Assembly (NCBI GenBank): GCA_024653795.1
Contig: JANLHY010000655.1
Span: 1-5,184, forward strand
DNA from: Candidatus Brocadiaceae bacterium
GTDB taxonomy: Bacteria; Planctomycetota; Brocadiia; Brocadiales; Brocadiaceae
Length of the DNA: 5,184 nucleotides
Reading direction: 5' to 3'
Part shown: one piece after another, positions 1-5,184 of the stretch
Layout of the letters: every line of letters starts with the position of its first letter
Position numbering within the stretch: position 1 is the stretch's first letter
Position numbers and translations under genes: made by a program
The notes under the pieces: generated by a model
The model's database searches: none
What the model saw: only the letters and a program-made list of their open reading frames with translations
What the model was told of the DNA's origin: nothing

Positions 1-120
1 GACAGTGATTTGTTTTTTAATGAGCAGGAAATAGAGGTTTTGAAACTGATTCAATACGAAAAAGGGTATCCTTTAAAGAAGAATATGGGATTGTCATTAG
101 CGGCGTTAATAATACCATGA
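1..120 (+). CDS. 3' end of an unidentified protein (partial)
   Basis: Frame 1 is open from the window edge to a TGA stop at 118-120, giving the last 39 residues of a protein that starts outside the window. The tail starts DSDLFFNEQEIEVLKL, continues with a charged stretch rich in Glu and Lys, and ends in a small hydrophobic segment, LSLAALIIP. I recognise no family from so short a piece. It is probably coding because the frame is open from the edge, the composition looks protein-like, and a GC-rich inverted repeat follows 11 bases after the stop, as expected at the end of a gene. A chance open frame of 39 codons cannot be excluded. It may or may not share a transcript with the beta-ketoacyl synthase gene 157 bases downstream. 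Confidence 0.5.
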   Translation, partial: DSDLFFNEQEIEVLKLIQYEKGYPLKKNMGLSLAALIIP

Positions 121-131
121 GAAGGGGATAA

Positions 132-151
132 CTCCGCCATTTATGGCGGAG
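132..151 (+). terminator. GC-rich perfect hairpin after the upstream gene, candidate terminator
   Basis: CTCCGCCAT (132-140) and ATGGCGGAG (143-151) are perfect 9-base inverted repeats around TT; sterically this is best read as an 8-bp stem with a TTTA loop. It begins 11 bases after the TGA of the upstream reading frame, the usual place for a terminator or 3' mRNA-stabilising stem. No T-tract follows (the next bases are GAATACAAGG), so it is not a classical intrinsic terminator. It could instead be a processing or stability hairpin or an operator palindrome. Confidence 0.4.
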
Positions 152-177
152 GAATACAAGGGGACAATGAGTATTCC
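151..177 (+). repeat. Inverted repeat GGAATAC/GTATTCC
   Basis: GGAATAC (151-157) pairs perfectly with GTATTCC (171-177) across a 13-base loop. Base 151 is shared with the preceding hairpin, so the two stems abut and could stack. An alternative pairing uses GGGGA (160-164) with TCCCC (175-179) and excludes the first. This may be the left part of a larger intergenic repeat that continues into the G-rich block downstream; that is an inference. Confidence 0.35.
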
Positions 178-209
178 CCGCCCCTGGTGGGAGGGGTTAG
201 GGGAGGGGG
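175..209 (+). repeat. REP-like G/C-rich imperfect palindrome
   Basis: CCCCGCCCC (176-184) can pair with GGGGAGGGG (200-208) with a single internal G/A mismatch at 180/204, leaving a 15-base loop. Within it CCCCT (181-185) can also pair with AGGGG (192-196). The G/C-rich strand bias and the TGGTGGGAGGGGTTAGGGG core resemble dispersed intergenic REP-type repeats seen in many bacterial genomes. Only one copy is visible here, so calling it a dispersed repeat is an inference that needs the rest of the genome. Confidence 0.45.
189..209 (+). other. Predicted G-quadruplex motif
   Basis: Four consecutive G-tracts lie on the plus strand: GGG (189-191), GGGG (193-196), GGGG (200-203) and GGGGG (205-209). 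The loops are A, TTA and A. Loops of one to three bases favour a stable parallel quadruplex by the standard G3N1-7 rule. The motif is on the non-template strand relative to the downstream synthase gene, so it would form in the mRNA leader or in the displaced DNA strand. It competes with the C-rich/G-rich hairpin in the same bases. Formation in the cell is not shown by sequence. Confidence 0.6.
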
Positions 210-214
210 TGAAC

Positions 215-245
215 TGTTACGGCAGAGAAAAATTTCTCTGTGACA
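215..245 (+). promoter_or_regulatory. AT-rich hairpin in the synthase leader
   Basis: CAGAGAAA (223-230) and TTTCTCTG (233-240) are perfect 8-base inverted repeats around AA. Flanking bases 215-219 and 241-245 can extend the stem past a three-base bulge with one G-U pair. The structure ends about 16 bases before the ribosome binding site. It could be an operator palindrome for a dimeric regulator or an attenuating leader stem. I see no convincing -35/-10 pair beside it, so the promoter position remains unknown. Confidence 0.4.
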
Positions 246-261
246 AATTGAGTGTTTTTTA

Positions 262-268
262 AGGGAGA
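262..268 (+). promoter_or_regulatory. Ribosome binding site of the beta-ketoacyl synthase gene
   Basis: AGGGAGA precedes the ATG at 278 by 9 bases, good Shine-Dalgarno spacing. It supports ATG 278 as the start: the first residues then read MVTRRVVITGLGILAS, which matches the usual N-terminal beta strand and glycine turn of FabF-type synthases. Confidence 0.7.
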
Positions 269-277
269 AAGTGTTCA

Positions 278-1525
278 ATGGTGACTAGGCGTGTTGTTAT
301 CACCGGACTTGGGATATTGGCCTCTAATGGCAACGGAAAAGATGCATATTGGGATGCACTAATCAACGGACGATCAGGTATAAAAAGGATTGCTTCCTTT
401 GACCCGTCCCCCTTCAGTACACAGATAGCAGGCGAAGTAAAGGACTTTGACCCTTGCGATTATTTCGATCCAAAATTGGTCAAAAGGAGTGGACGGTTCA
501 CCCATTTTGGTGTTGCAACATCAAAGTTGGCAGTAGCAGATTCTGGCATTAAACTGAACAAGGAAAATAGTGATAGATGCGGAGTCTGTTTTGGAACAAC
601 AATAGGGGCAGAAAATGATATATACGAGGGACAGCATAGAAGATTCTTAGAGTCCGGCCCTAATGCAGTTTACCGATTTACTTCTACCGAGTTCACGCCT
701 CATGTGACAACTGCTTACATATGCTCGGAACTAAAAATTACAGGGCCTAATTCAACATTGACGTCAGGATGCTCAACAGGGCTTGATGTGGTGAACTGGG
801 GTTATAATATGGTAAAGCGAGGAGATGTAGATGTAGCAGTTGTAGGAAGTTCTGATGCTCCTGTCTTTCCCTTTGCCATGGCTACCTTTTGTGCCCTGGG
901 AATTCTTTCAAAAAGAAATGACGAACCAGAAAAAGCGTCAAGGCCGTACGATAAGGATCGTGATGGTATGGTGATTAGTGAAGGTGGGGCGGCGGTAGTG
1001 ATTGAGGAGTTGAGCCATGCCCTCGATAGAGGGTCAAATATCTATGCCGAGATAATATCTTATACTTCTACATGTGAGGCACAAGAAGATATTCGTCGGG
1101 TTGATGTGAGTGGGCATGCATTGGTCTCCGCATTGGAGCAGGCATTGATAGCAGGCAAAACGAGGGCAGAAGAGATAGACTATATTTGTGCACATGGGAA
1201 TGCTATTCCTAGTTATGACGTGGAAGAAACAAACGCCTTTAAAGCATTTTTTGGAAATCTTGCGTATAAAATTCCAATAAGCTCCATTAAATCAATGACA
1301 GGCCAGGCTTATGCCGCCGGAGGTGGCTTCCAGGTCGTTGCTGCGAGCCTGTGTCTGAAGAATGGGTTTGTTACTCCTACAATCAATCTTGACGAACCCG
1401 ATCCTTTATGCGACCTAGACTATGTCCCACACCATGCCAGGCGGTTTTCCATGGACACAGCATTGATAAATAGCCACAGTGTAGGTGGAACGCATGCCGT
1501 TCTGGTTTTAAGGAGATATTCTTAG
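278..1525 (+). CDS. FabF/KAS II-type beta-ketoacyl-ACP synthase with altered active site
   Basis: A 415-residue thiolase-fold enzyme of about the usual FabF length (E. coli FabF is 413). The family condenses an acyl-enzyme thioester with malonyl-ACP in the cytoplasm to extend a fatty acyl or polyketide chain. The N-terminus RRVVITGLG, nucleophile motif TSGCSTG (Cys165), first catalytic histidine in CAHGN (His306), lysine motif SIKSMTG (Lys338) and C-terminal GGTHAVLVLRR are in the expected order. Two departures stand out: the second catalytic histidine (His340 of E. coli FabF, in KSMTGH) is Gln343, and the NSFGFGG gatekeeper loop reads NSHSVGG, with His400 and Val402 replacing both phenylalanines. 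The canonical ACATG and AHGTST motifs are also divergent. It is therefore unlikely to be the housekeeping FabF; a specialised lipid or polyketide synthase, or a partner subunit of another KS, is more likely. The sensor kinase gene follows 10 bases later, suggesting an operon. The family call is firm; the substrate is unknown. Confidence 0.93.
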   Translation: MVTRRVVITGLGILASNGNGKDAYWDALINGRSGIKRIASFDPSPFSTQIAGEVKDFDPCDYFDPKLVKRSGRFTHFGVATSKLAVADSGIKLNKENSDRCGVCFGTTIGAENDIYEGQHRRFLESGPNAVYRFTSTEFTPHVTTAYICSELKITGPNSTLTSGCSTGLDVVNWGYNMVKRGDVDVAVVGSSDAPVFPFAMATFCALGILSKRNDEPEKASRPYDKDRDGMVISEGGAAVVIEELSHALDRGSNIYAEIISYTSTCEAQEDIRRVDVSGHALVSALEQALIAGKTRAEEIDYICAHGNAIPSYDVEETNAFKAFFGNLAYKIPISSIKSMTGQAYAAGGGFQVVAASLCLKNGFVTPTINLDEPDPLCDLDYVPHHARRFSMDTALINSHSVGGTHAVLVLRRYS

Positions 1526-1528
1526 GGA
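1523..1528 (+). promoter_or_regulatory. Probable ribosome binding site of the kinase gene
   Basis: TAGGGA overlaps the stop codon of the synthase gene and lies 7 bases before ATG 1536. A stronger AGGAG at 1511-1515 is 20 bases away, too far for that start. The site inside the upstream stop codon suggests translational coupling of the two genes. Confidence 0.45.
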
Positions 1529-1535
1529 TGTAAGT

Positions 1536-4118
1536 ATGCTTGTAAGTCAAATACTATTCATATTTATGTTCTTACTGATTGTTGGACTCGGGGTTTTTGT
1601 ACTTTTGAGAAATCCAGCAAATATTATTAACAGGAGATTTTGTATATTTGCACTTGCTATATCCTTGTGGATATTCTCTATTTTTTTTACACACCTGACT
1701 CCAGATCCGGCATTAGCTACTTTCAGACTTAGATTAGTCTTTTGTGCAGCAATGTGTATCCCCTCTACCTTTTTCTTCTTTTCCTCTATTTTCCCTGACA
1801 AAGTGGAGAATTCCGTTAGGCGATATGTAAGTATATTATTCTTTATAATAAGCATACTTCCGATATTTTTTTCTTCGTATATTGTTAAATCGGTATCCTT
1901 TGAGAATCGGTTGCCTCAGCCACATCCTGAATATGGCCCATTATTTCTTGTATTTTGGTTTTACTTTATAGCCTGTATGGCATATTCCTTATATAGCCTT
2001 TATAGAAAAAGCGTTCGCTATTACGGCATAAAGAGACTGCAGGTTCAGTATTTATATTTTGGGGTAGCAGCATCCGTATTTCTGGGAGCCATCACAAACT
2101 TTCTCTTACCATCAATAGGTATATGGCAGGTGGAGATGTTTGTACCTTTGGTATCTGTTCCTATTCCGCTAGCGGTAGCATACGCTATTGTAAAGTACCA
2201 CCTCATGGACATCAGCGTAGTAATTAAGCGGAGTACTGTTTACGCTGCCCTATCCATTATCCTCAGTATCATTTATTTCGCTGTTGGTCTGATTATGAGC
2301 AGCATACTCCCCGTTTCAGAGTACAGGCAGACCGTAACTAACATCGTTTCTATCATAGTAATGGTCTTAATCTTTGTGCCAGCCAGAGAATCAATTCAAC
2401 ACGTCATTGAGAAGACCTTGTTTCATACCAGGTACAGCCATCCAAGGATACTGAGCGATTCTACGGTAATGTTTTCGTCTATCCATGATTTGAATGGACT
2501 TCTCCATTATGCTATCCAATATTTATATGATTCTGTTGGTATTGATAAGATATGTATACTGCTAAAGGACGAAAAAACCCAGCATTACAGCCTGAAGGCA
2601 GCTATAAATTTCCCATCAGATAATAATGTGTTTCTTTCCAGCCATGATGCTATTGTTACCTGGCTTTACCAGAATAGAACAGTTCTTTCCAAAGATCAGT
2701 TGAACCGTTTTACGCATAGTAAGACAGAACACATGGTAGAGGAGACATTAGCCTCTCTTGATGTGGATAGTTGTATTCCAGTCTTACAAGAGAACAATCT
2801 CTTCGGGATAATTCTCCTCGGAAGGAAAGTTAATAAAAAGATCTCTACACAAGAAGATATACAAATGTTTCTTGCCTTCTCCGGGCAGTTGGCCATGGCC
2901 AGTAGGAATGCGCATCTCTATTTAGGGTTGAAAGAGGCCAAGACCTATAGGGACAATATTCTTCAAAGTTTGAAAAGTGGGGTTATCGTTGTGGATATTA
3001 ATGAAGAGGTTACCCTTATCAATAACGAGGCAAAAGGGATTCTTGGGCTGAAGGGAACAAGTACCTCTGAAAAAATACTTAAGAGTCTTGGTAAAAATAC
3101 TCACCAACTATTAAGACATACGCTTAATAGTAATGCAGAATATCCTAACTTAGAGACTTTCGTGGACAGAAAGAGCAAACGAATTCCGTGTGGGGTGACC
3201 ATAACGAAGCTTAAGACTGAAGACGGACAGGAGCTCGGGGCTTTGATGATTCTGACAGATTTAACAGAGTTGAAATTACTTCAGACTGAAAAGCAACATG
3301 CCGACCGTTTGGCCTATCTTGGCGTCCTTGCTGCCAATATTGCTCATGAAATAAAAAATCCACTTGTAGCTATAAATACATATTTCCAACTGCTTCCTTA
3401 CAAGAAACACGATAAGGAATTCCACACTGACTTCCAGAAAATTGCCTTAAAGGAAATCGGGCGGATTAACAGAATTATTGAAGATATGCTAAACCTGGCA
3501 AAACCTGCTGAACCTTTAATGCAGCCCATAGATCCTCATAATACTATATTGGATACCATAAATTTCCTAAGGGATACAGTTGCAGAGAAAGGCGTTGAAA
3601 TAACCACGGTTTTAGAAGAAAAAAGATGTGCGCTTATTGCAGATGAGGATAAAATAAAACAGGTTCTCTTGAATATTTTACAAAACAGTCTCGATGCACT
3701 GCCAAGAAATGGGAGTATTAAAGTCAGTACAAGCTTTATGGACGACCTTTCGGAGTTCAGAAGAATGGCAAAATTAAATCCCAACAGTGTTTTCTTCTCC
3801 TTTGCTTCTCCCTTCTTGCGAGACCCAAATAATACGCAGTATTTTGTAATTAAAATTTCCGATAACGGTGCGGGAATTCCTGCCGAAAAGATTTCACATA
3901 TCTTTGAACCATTCTTTACCAATAAAGATAAAGGTACTGGACTTGGATTGGCTATGGTATACCGAATCATAAAGGATCACGAAGGAGGTATCTATATAGA
4001 AAGCAGAGCAGGTGCTGGAACTGATATTTATATCAGCCTGCCTTTAAATCGCACGAATACAAATGCTATTACAAACTCCCTACCAAAAACAGAAGTATTG
4101 AAAATGGTGGAAGAGTAG
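1536..4118 (+). CDS. Membrane sensor histidine kinase (7TM-like + 2 TM, GAF, PAS, HisKA, HATPase)
   Basis: An 860-residue sensor kinase. Seven hydrophobic segments (near residues 4-24, 36-54, 65-86, 97-115, 135-156, 173-192, 200-219) resemble the N-terminal 7TM region of histidine kinases and end in KYHLMDISVVIKRS, a junction typical of that group. Two more segments follow (234-257, 266-283). A GAF-like domain spans about 315-460 and a PAS domain about 470-580 (ILQSLKSGVIVVDINEE). The dimerisation helix carries the H-box AHEIKNPL with phospho-acceptor His604. The ATPase domain has an N-box with Asn717, G1 DNGAGIP (776-782), F-box FEPFF (790-794) and G2 GTGLGLAM (800-807), so it looks fully active. 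The PAS-HisKA-HATPase half resembles NtrB/AtoS-type kinases that act with sigma-54 response regulators. About 30 extra residues lie between the N-box and G1 box. No receiver domain is attached and no response regulator follows; the next gene is convergent. Signal and partner are unknown. The synthase gene ends 10 bases upstream. Confidence 0.93.
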   Translation: MLVSQILFIFMFLLIVGLGVFVLLRNPANIINRRFCIFALAISLWIFSIFFTHLTPDPALATFRLRLVFCAAMCIPSTFFFFSSIFPDKVENSVRRYVSILFFIISILPIFFSSYIVKSVSFENRLPQPHPEYGPLFLVFWFYFIACMAYSLYSLYRKSVRYYGIKRLQVQYLYFGVAASVFLGAITNFLLPSIGIWQVEMFVPLVSVPIPLAVAYAIVKYHLMDISVVIKRSTVYAALSIILSIIYFAVGLIMSSILPVSEYRQTVTNIVSIIVMVLIFVPARESIQHVIEKTLFHTRYSHPRILSDSTVMFSSIHDLNGLLHYAIQYLYDSVGIDKICILLKDEKTQHYSLKAAINFPSDNNVFLSSHDAIVTWLYQNRTVLSKDQLNRFTHSKTEHMVEETLASLDVDSCIPVLQENNLFGIILLGRKVNKKISTQEDIQMFLAFSGQLAMASRNAHLYLGLKEAKTYRDNILQSLKSGVIVVDINEEVTLINNEAKGILGLKGTSTSEKILKSLGKNTHQLLRHTLNSNAEYPNLETFVDRKSKRIPCGVTITKLKTEDGQELGALMILTDLTELKLLQTEKQHADRLAYLGVLAANIAHEIKNPLVAINTYFQLLPYKKHDKEFHTDFQKIALKEIGRINRIIEDMLNLAKPAEPLMQPIDPHNTILDTINFLRDTVAEKGVEITTVLEEKRCALIADEDKIKQVLLNILQNSLDALPRNGSIKVSTSFMDDLSEFRRMAKLNPNSVFFSFASPFLRDPNNTQYFVIKISDNGAGIPAEKISHIFEPFFTNKDKGTGLGLAMVYRIIKDHEGGIYIESRAGAGTDIYISLPLNRTNTNAITNSLPKTEVLKMVEE

Positions 4119-4134
4119 TTTCAACTCATTATCT

Positions 4135-5184
4135 TTACTTACTTCTCTTCTGTGTCCTTGATGGCCTTAACTTTGCCTTATTCTCCAATGCAGCCAATCT
4201 TCTTAGGGTATTTGCCTCACTCTGTATATCCACGTACTTCTTGAGCAGGTTCGACCACGAGATATAAGTAAATCCGTTGGGATTCATGTGTGCCAAACCT
4301 TTTCTGACCAAAAAGGCATCGTTTTCCCACATATACAAGAAGTCCTTTTCAATTTTACTTGGGTTTCCATCCTTTGCCCAAAATTCGCCGTAGAAACCAC
4401 CTAACAGATCAGGATATTTCTCCGTCACAGGGGCAGGCGCCTTGGGTCTGTTCTCAGGCATGGGATGGAGTACCCCATCCTCGTAGAGTGATTTAATTGT
4501 GGCATAAGCATCACTCACATATTGAAAAATGGAATCCGATGCCTTATCCATTGAGTCCAGGTAATCCCGGGAAAACCTTGTAGAATGACACTGCACACAA
4601 ACTTCAATCCACGCCTCCCGCCTTGACATTAACTCCTTACTGTCCTTGATATAATCAGATGGTTTTACTCCTTTAAAGATATTGTCATAAAACAACACAT
4701 CGCCCTCACCCATGATAGCTTTCCTGACCATATTATGCGAATACTGTCCCTTATAGTACATATGACAGGTCTGACAGGTAGGAGAAATATAGTTCGCATC
4801 TTTTAATTGCTTGTTCCAATCCCAGCTATGGCCTTCGATAAAATAGATAGAACCGTGCTTAGAGTCTCTGTAATATTCAATATCCGGGTGATCAGGCCCG
4901 TTATGGCAGGTTTGACATGCTTCCGGCCTTCTTGATTCTGATGCCTTAAAGGCATGACGAGTATGGCAACTATCGCACTTGTGCTGGATGTTATGACACA
5001 TATCGCAGCCCTGAACAATATTTTTGTCTACTGCAGCCCATACGTCCACGTCCAGGTTGGCATCGTAAGACTTTGCATGGCTCTCCCTGCCTGGTTTCCA
5101 GTCAGGAATACCGTATTGTTTTTCTGATTCAAATTCATTATATTCCTGTTTGTGGCATTCACCGCAATGGGCAGGATTGGGCAT
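4135..5184 (-). CDS. Octaheme hydroxylamine/hydrazine oxidoreductase-like cytochrome c (C-terminal part)
   Basis: The last 349 residues of a multiheme cytochrome; the reading frame reaches the window edge and the Met there is probably internal. Six CxxCH heme sites are visible at residues 7-11, 60-64, 70-74, 90-94, 137-141 and 196-200 of the fragment. With two more expected upstream, this matches the eight-heme HAO fold, followed by the long helical C-terminal region. The motif CQTCHNGPDHP...DSKHG carries an Asp-His pair (98-99) placed about 34 residues after the second visible heme. That fits the catalytic Asp-His over heme 4 in HAO. CHSTRFSRDYL follows the last heme. The region HMNPNGFTY near the C-terminus holds Tyr307, a candidate for the tyrosine that crosslinks to heme 4 in oxidising HAOs (Tyr467 in Nitrosomonas europaea). 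The protein ends in a basic tail without a membrane anchor, so this end looks soluble; a secretion signal would be outside the window. In anammox bacteria such paralogs oxidise hydroxylamine to NO or hydrazine to N2, or reduce nitrite. Which reaction applies here is undecided. Confidence 0.92.
   Translation of the reverse strand: MPNPAHCGECHKQEYNEFESEKQYGIPDWKPGRESHAKSYDANLDVDVWAAVDKNIVQGCDMCHNIQHKCDSCHTRHAFKASESRRPEACQTCHNGPDHPDIEYYRDSKHGSIYFIEGHSWDWNKQLKDANYISPTCQTCHMYYKGQYSHNMVRKAIMGEGDVLFYDNIFKGVKPSDYIKDSKELMSRREAWIEVCVQCHSTRFSRDYLDSMDKASDSIFQYVSDAYATIKSLYEDGVLHPMPENRPKAPAPVTEKYPDLLGGFYGEFWAKDGNPSKIEKDFLYMWENDAFLVRKGLAHMNPNGFTYISWSNLLKKYVDIQSEANTLRRLAALENKAKLRPSRTQKRSK

Noticed and set aside
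247..262. Possible sigma-70 promoter (TTGAGT with TTTTAA) just before the synthase gene
   Set aside because: The two elements are too close for a 16-18 base spacer, and the -10 match would overlap the ribosome binding site region.
278..1525. Chain length factor (KS-beta) identity for the synthase
   Set aside because: Chain length factors lack the nucleophilic cysteine, usually replaced by Gln. Here Cys165 is retained and only the second histidine is changed.
1528..1533. ATG followed immediately by TAA between the synthase and kinase genes, downstream of AGGAG at 1511
   Set aside because: A start-stop pair could stall ribosomes and regulate the kinase, but six bases arise easily by chance and nothing else supports it.
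1547..1855. Minus-strand open frame of 102 codons
   Set aside because: It is antisense to the first membrane segments of the kinase. Its Lys/Ile-rich composition is what the complement of hydrophobic T-rich codons gives.
3536..3970. Minus-strand open frame of 144 codons inside the kinase gene
   Set aside because: It lies wholly antisense to the ATPase domain, whose N, G1 and F motifs are intact on the plus strand, and its translation shows no recognisable motif.
4110..4150. GAAGAG (4110-4115) / CTCTTC (4145-4150) inverted repeat as a bidirectional terminator
   Set aside because: The stem is only 6 bp with a 29-base loop and no adjacent T-tract.
4803..5018. 71-codon minus-strand frame overlapping the cytochrome gene
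   Set aside because: It is a different frame of the same strand as the heme-binding protein, which carries four CxxCH sites across this stretch, so it is a shadow.
5152..5184. Met at the right edge as the true start of the cytochrome
   Set aside because: It lies six residues before a heme site, leaves no room for a secretion signal, and only six of eight expected hemes would be present. The gene almost certainly continues outside the window.
1..5184. CRISPR array, tRNA, rRNA or insertion sequence
   Set aside because: No regularly spaced direct repeats, cloverleaf-like segments, rRNA-like stretches or transposase motifs were seen.

Overview
The window most likely comes from an anammox planctomycete (order Brocadiales, a Kuenenia/Brocadia-type genome). 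The strongest evidence is the minus-strand gene at the right edge. It encodes most of a multiheme c-type cytochrome with the layout of octaheme hydroxylamine/hydrazine oxidoreductases, a family with many paralogs in anammox bacteria. A moderately AT-rich base composition and a divergent FabF-like enzyme fit this but do not prove it. The assignment is an inference from protein families; no rRNA or other species marker is present.

Layout. Positions 1-120 are the open 3' end of an unidentified plus-strand gene. Positions 121-277 are a gene-free leader packed with secondary structure: a perfect 9-bp GC-rich inverted repeat, a G/C-rich REP-like block with four closely spaced G-tracts, and an AT-rich hairpin next to the ribosome binding site of the next gene. 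Positions 278-1525 encode a FabF/KAS II-type beta-ketoacyl synthase in which one catalytic histidine is glutamine and the gatekeeper loop is rewritten. Ten bases later, 1536-4118 encode an 860-residue membrane sensor histidine kinase (about nine membrane segments, GAF, PAS, HisKA, HATPase). The two genes are probably one operon. Only 16 bases separate the kinase from the convergent cytochrome gene (4135-5184, minus strand, 5' end outside the window).

How the genes may work together. The synthase and the kinase appear to be co-transcribed, so a membrane-embedded sensor may be coupled to an acyl-chain or lipid modification step. No response regulator lies beside the kinase in this window. The cytochrome belongs to extracytoplasmic nitrogen redox metabolism (in anammox cells, the anammoxosome) and is a separate transcription unit. 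The least ordinary parts are the altered active site of the synthase, its pairing with a sensor kinase, and the structured leader with a predicted G-quadruplex.
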